Assembly: GCA_020081605.1 (NCBI GenBank)
Contig: JAHREC010000011.1
Location: 4,588,001-4,652,000, forward strand
Reading direction: 5' to 3'
Source: Albifimbria verrucaria
Lineage: Eukaryota; Ascomycota; Sordariomycetes; Hypocreales; Stachybotryaceae
Length of the DNA stretch: 64,000 nucleotides
Of the stretch, positions 60,001-64,000 are shown piece by piece; the first letter of the stretch is position 1, and every line of letters begins with the position of its first letter. The notes under the pieces were generated by a model. The model saw nothing but the letters and a program-made list of their open reading frames with translations. It had not been told where the DNA came from and searched no databases. Both the position numbers and the translations under genes were made by a program.

Positions 60001-61664
60001 AGTGGACACCTCTGAGTCCCCAGCGGCGAGTCTCTCGTTCTTCACCGCCGCAGCGATGTCTTGTCGCATGACCTGGGACACAGAAGGAATGAACTGCAGC
60101 GTTCTGCGGCAGACCTCAGCCAGGATTGCCAGATTCTCCGACCCCTCGTTCTGCTTCGGTGGCACCGGAGGCGCACCACCGTGAAGAAGAGACTCTTGCT
60201 GCTCCTGGAGCTTGGCCAACAGGTCTCCCTCGAGTACAAAGCATTGCCTAGCCTAAGCAACAGAGCTATCTGGCGAGCAAAGACGTAGCATCGAAAGTCG
60301 AACACGGAGACATTGTTTGCCAAGATCATGTCTCGGTACGGCTTCTTATCCGGGCTAATACAGATGTCGTCAAACTGGGTCGTAACCGTTTCTCGTGATT
60401 GCAAGTCAACAGCCTCTTCATCCTCTCCATCGTGTCCCTCAGCCTCAGATAAAGCCTTCAGCGCCACTCTCTTCAGTTCTTCGGTGTATGATAATAATGC
60501 ACCGCCATGTCTCTCAGGAGACCCCGCCTGAGCCTGTTCGTGAATTACCGAGTCTAGACCAACGCTCAGCTCATCATAGCCGACCAATGCATCCTCAACA
60601 AGGCCGACGTTCTCAAAACCACGAGCAAGGCCCTCTTTCAATATGAAAAACGTGCAAAAGTTCCATCCAGGCAGTGATCGCTGGGCATCCTTCTCCTTGA
60701 TGTCATCCTCGTACTGGCTCACCCTCTTATCGAAAGAGCTAAGAATCAGGCCCTTAAATTTCGCAATCAGCTCGTTCCACGCATTCTCGGCATCTTGCTG
60801 CGTCTCCGAGTAGCCAGACGGCACAGCGGGAACAACCCGTGGTAGTATGTCATAAGGCACATCGTTGATGCCAATTCGTATCTGCGCAATGTGGTCCACG
60901 CTGCCCTTTCCAGAAGAGTTGAAGTCGGCGCGCAACTTCTCCATCAGCGGTGTGGACCCGGTTCTCCAGCGAGAGGTAGTAGAAGGAGTCCTCTCGGGGC
61001 GCTTGAGTCCGACTTGCTGGCGCTGGTTCCCCGGGGCTGAGTCGCAGCAACGGTGTTGGGAAGCACAACGTGGATAATCAACCACTCGAACGCATCGTGA
61101 TTTTCGGAATTGCTCCCCTTTTGGAGGAGCTCGTGACCGGAACATGTGTCTTGACCCATTCCCTAACCTCTCCCTGACTGTGGACTTGTAGCTATCGTTG
61201 TCGTCGCATCGAATCAGCAGCACCTTCAAGTAGGGCGTGCGCCGCAACCCGGGAATCTGATGTCGTCTCTGGACACCTGTAGTTCTGGCAGGGAGAGACC
61301 CGGTGTCCACGGTATCTGTAGAGGCAGCGCGCCCGCCCACAGCCTGCGTCTGGAAGCCATCCTCGGTCACCGTACCAGACTGCCGCAGCGTCGCAATAGG
61401 GTTAGACACCGTGTCACCATCGTCGCCTGGCACCAGCTCGACATGAAGGGTATCTATCGATCGCAACGGTCCGGCATGCGACTGCCAATGGAGGTTGTGG
61501 AGCGGTAAGCGAGGGCCGAGGCCGGGGCCAGCAACTTGTAGACATCGTGAGGATCGAAATACTCGACTGCAGGACGGCGGTGGTTAGCAATGGAAGAAGC
61601 GACGTAAGGCAGAGACAGATAGGCACTTACCGGTCACCTTTGACGTCGACGACTGCTGTTCCAT
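57010..61664 (-). CDS. TRS130: TRAPP-II complex subunit Trs130 (TRAPPC10)
   Basis: A minus-strand gene for about 1500 residues, a TRAPP-II subunit that helps activate Rab GTPases (Ypt31/32-type) at the late Golgi. ATG 61664 gives MEQQSSTSKVT; intron 61567-61630 then joins VEYFDPHDVYKLL and LRSIDTLHVELV. Other landmarks are MEKLRADFNSSGK, WNFCTFFILKEG, LARGFENVGLVEDAL, YDELS, MILANNVSVFDFRCYVF and RAAASYFYRTTPFFGE. The C-terminal TRAPPC10 domain includes LQILHTADLRL and HLKWTRVWD. A second intron is 58715-58764. At least nine or ten one-base losses split the frame (e.g. 60229, 59857-59861, 59494, 58999, 58372-58375, 58230-58233). Since Trs130 is essential in yeast and each slip restores the family sequence, they look like errors. 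An upstream ATG at 61706 adds 14 residues. Confidence 0.88.
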
Positions 61665-62060
61665 GGCAAACAGCTCGTCTCTGTCCTGCGCATCGTCCAA
61701 GTTCATGGACCGTGAAGCTATCCGTAGCTGCATTGGAGTACGTACTGCCTGCTGGACCCTAGATGTGGCTGAACTGTGGCACACATTGTGGCGCGTAGCG
61801 GAGCTACTTTTTCTCCGGGGCAGGGCGGTGAAGGCGCACAGGGAAAATGACTGGCCATGGCCTTCTGACGCCATTTCCCAATGGATGGCGGGGTCCGGCA
61901 GAATTTCGAAAAGAAGGAGGGCGATATTTCGCGACTCCATCGCCGGTGGCCATTTGCTGTGCAATATCTGCGTCTTTTGCTTTCTGTCCAAGTCCTTCCT
62001 GCACTGTTCATATACTTGTCTTCCTAGCGAAAAAGAAACCTAGCGCTTACATCCGGAATC
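61665..62060. promoter_or_regulatory. Bidirectional promoter region of TRS130 and MRI1
   Basis: About 350-400 bp separates two divergent housekeeping genes and must hold both promoters and leaders. No specific site can be named. Confidence 0.5.
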
Positions 62061-63226
62061 ATGTCTACTTTGCAGGCTGTCAAGTACACCCGCGGCAAGC
62101 TCGAGGTCCTCGACCAGCTTCGCCTCCCCACGAATTCCACTACGATGAGGTCTCGACACGCGGCGAGGCCTTTGACAGCATCGCCACGATGCGCGTCCGC
62201 GGCGCCCCGGCCATCGCCATCGTCGCCAGCCTCGGTCTTGCCGTTGAGCTGCACAAGGGCCCCGTCCCCACCTCCTCCGCCGACGACACCATCGCCCACA
62301 TCGATGAAGCCCTCGACTACCTCAAGCAGAGCCGTCCGACCGCCGTTGACCTGACCAACGCCATCAACCAGCTCAAGGCGACAATCCGAAGCCTGGGAAG
62401 CGGCGCGAGCAAGGAAGACATCATCGAGGCATTCATTAAGGAGGCCGAGAACATCTTCGGCAAGGATCTCCAGACCAACCTGTCCATCGGCGACCATGGC
62501 GCCGAGTGGCTCCGTGCCAATGCTGGCGCGTCCGCCGAGAAGCAGATCTCCGTCCTGACGCACTGCAACACCGGCTCTCTGGCCACGTCCGGCCACGGCA
62601 CCGCCCTCGGCATCATCCGCACCCTTCGCAGCAAGGGCCTGCTGCAGCACGCCTTCTGCACCGAGACCCGGCCTTACAACCAGGGCAGCCGCCTGACGGC
62701 CTTTGAGCTCGTCTACGAGGAGATCCCCAGCACACTCATTACCGACTCCATGGCCGCCGCCCTGTTCCGCACCCAAGGCAAGCAGCGCAACATTGCCGCC
62801 GTCATCGTCGGCGCGGACCGTGTCGTTCGCAACGGCGACACTGCCAACAAGATCGGCACTTACCAGCTCGCCGTGCTTGCTAAGCAACACGGCATCAAGT
62901 TCATCGTCGCCGCGCCCACGACCAGCATTGATCTCGAGACTGTGACGGGTGATGACATCAAGATCGAGGAACGCAAGCAGGAGGAGCTCACCCAGATTAC
63001 CGGCGCCGTCATCAAGGCCGACGGCAGCGTCGACGAGTCTTCCAAGGTGAGAGTCGCGACGGCAGACCAGAGAATCAACGTGTGGAACCCGGCCTTTGAC
63101 GTCACCCCGGCCGAGTTCATCGACACCGTCGTCACCGAGCTTGGCGCTGTCGAGAAGGGCGCCGATGGCAAGTTTGATTTCAGCAAGATCCTGCCCGAGC
63201 GCTGGGCCAAGGTCGTCGGTCAGTAA
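62061..63226 (+). CDS. MRI1: Methylthioribose-1-phosphate isomerase
   Basis: This enzyme of the methionine salvage pathway converts methylthioribose-1-phosphate to the ribulose form in the cytosol. ATG 62061 gives MSTLQAVKYTRGKLEVLDQL. The conserved motifs are MRVRGAPAIAIVASLG, VLTHCNTGSLATSGHGTALG (catalytic Cys), TETRPYNQGSRLTAFEL and GADRVVRNGDTANKIGTY (catalytic Asp). It ends VWNPAFDVTP...ILPERWAKVVGQ. Length is about 388 residues, normal for the family. One base is missing in CCCC at 62126-62129; restoring it joins LRLP to HEFHYDEVSTRGEAF. Confidence 0.93.
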
Positions 63227-63377
63227 AAGCGCAGCTTGGGATCATATCATATCAACATGAATTAATTCGATTTCGACGGCATTGGATGCATCTATGGAGC
63301 TTGAAGCGTAAAGGGTATCGTATTCTAGATTATAGAGTAACATGTGTTAATCTCAACCGCATATTCAATTCTTTGCC
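63227..63377. other. Short convergent spacer
   Basis: About 150 bp between the 3' ends of MRI1 and the M20 peptidase gene. Confidence 0.6.
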
Positions 63378-64000
63378 TTACTTCTTCAGCGCATGCAGAA
63401 TGAGCTTCTGGTAGCCCTCCACGGCAGTTTCGAGCTGGCCAACGGTGATATTCTCGCGGGCCCCGTGCGCAACGAGGATCGTGCCCGGTCCGTAAAGATA
63501 TCTAGCGTGGTCACCCGCAAGGTTCGGGACGTCTGTTCCGTAGTTGACCACGATGTTCTCGAATCCTGTGAATGAGTTAGCAAGACGCCAAGAACAGCCT
63601 ACGACAGATCAAACTCACCATCCACATCGCACGTGCAGTCAACCGCACCATAAGCATGTGTGCACTGCAGGTCAAAAGCCTCCTCGTCAACCTCATCCAG
63701 AATAGCCTGGATCTTGTCCCGCACAATCCAACCGCCCTCCTTCTCAGGGCCAATGGCAACTCTGCAGGCAAACCCGACCTTGGCGTCCTCGGGAATGACA
63801 TTGGCGGCGACGCCTCCATCAAAGCGGCCGACATTGAACGTCGTGTTGCCGTACAGCTCGCTGCTGCCCAGGTCGGTGTCCATAATCTTGAACATGGCGC
63901 GGATCATGAGCTCGTTTGCGGACTTGCCCAGCCAGGGATAGCCGCTGTGACCGCCAACACCGCGAGCAGTCACATCGCAGAAAAGACCACCCTTGTGGCC
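63378..64000 (-). CDS. M20-family metallopeptidase, acetylornithine deacetylase-like (5' end outside window)
   Basis: The C-terminal part of an M20 amidohydrolase/peptidase. It shows GVGGHSGYPWLGKSANELMIRAM, the dimerisation-domain start, then GNTTFNVGRFDGGVAANVIPEDA and ending YGPGTILVAHGARENITV with the metal-ligand His, then a tail LHALKK and a stop at 63378. The intron is 63566-63618 (GTGAGT...TTCACAG). Fungal proteins of this type are usually annotated as acetylornithine deacetylase or vacuolar carboxypeptidase-like; the exact substrate is uncertain. The N-terminal catalytic half lies beyond 64000. Confidence 0.85.

Noticed and set aside
57010..61664. Trs130 as a pseudogene
   Set aside because: All breaks are one-base changes mostly in homopolymers, with no other decay; an essential gene is unlikely to be lost in this way.
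62024..62890. Minus-strand open frame of 288 residues across MRI1
   Set aside because: It is antisense to the strongly conserved MRI1 frame; its Ala/Gly/Val-rich composition is what the GC-rich opposite strand yields.
1..64000. CRISPR array, insertion sequence or phage features
   Set aside because: No spaced direct repeats or transposase frames; the window is eukaryotic nuclear DNA.

Overview
The window is nuclear DNA of a filamentous ascomycete, most likely a hypocrealean sordariomycete. The signs are introns of about 47-81 nt with GTAAGT/GTGAGT donors, intron-poor core genes, a tandem alpha-factor-like pheromone precursor of the W-C-x3-G-Q-x-C-W type, and typical fungal families: TRAPP-II subunit Trs130, SCOC-like protein, CrpA/PCA1-type copper ATPase, beta-propeller phytase, DUF7580 plus nucleoside phosphorylase, and a dienelactone hydrolase-SnoaL fusion. 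I cannot fix the genus. The Clavicipitaceae and Ophiocordycipitaceae are reasonable guesses.

Layout. 0-10.5 kb is an AT-richer accessory block: an amidoligase (partial), an initiator tRNA-Met, a DUF7580-nucleoside phosphorylase protein, a divergent zinc-finger/FHA/protein-kinase gene, and an F-box-like gene. 11-20 kb is a GC-richer block: secreted phytase, pheromone precursor, phospholipase C. 20-46 kb is again accessory: a reduced Hsp70-like protein, an unknown protein, a copper P-type ATPase, a PEBP protein, a P450, a dienelactone hydrolase-SnoaL protein, a GPI-type secreted protein, a zinc-ribbon-like hypothetical protein, a secreted trypsin-like protease, an erythromycin-esterase-like enzyme and a six-hairpin-like protein. 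46-54 kb is a nearly gene-free GC-rich stretch. 54-64 kb is core: SCOC-like protein, tRNA-Thr, Trs130 divergent from methylthioribose-1-phosphate isomerase, and an M20 metallopeptidase (partial).

A dominant technical feature is that almost every gene, including genes expected to be essential such as Trs130, is broken by single-base losses. Most of these sit in short homopolymers, and restoring one base recovers a conserved family sequence each time. I treat these as probable assembly errors, so the gene models below join segments across them. Boundaries near such points are approximate.

The most interesting biology is the pheromone precursor with four identical WCYRPGQGCW peptides (Gly where relatives have Pro). 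Next is a divergent gene pair in the first 10 kb that looks like a fungal self/non-self or signalling locus: a DUF7580-phosphorylase gene facing an apparent fusion of an AcuF-type zinc-finger protein with an FHA-Ser/Thr kinase. The third is the metallothionein-like Cys-Cys leader of the copper pump.
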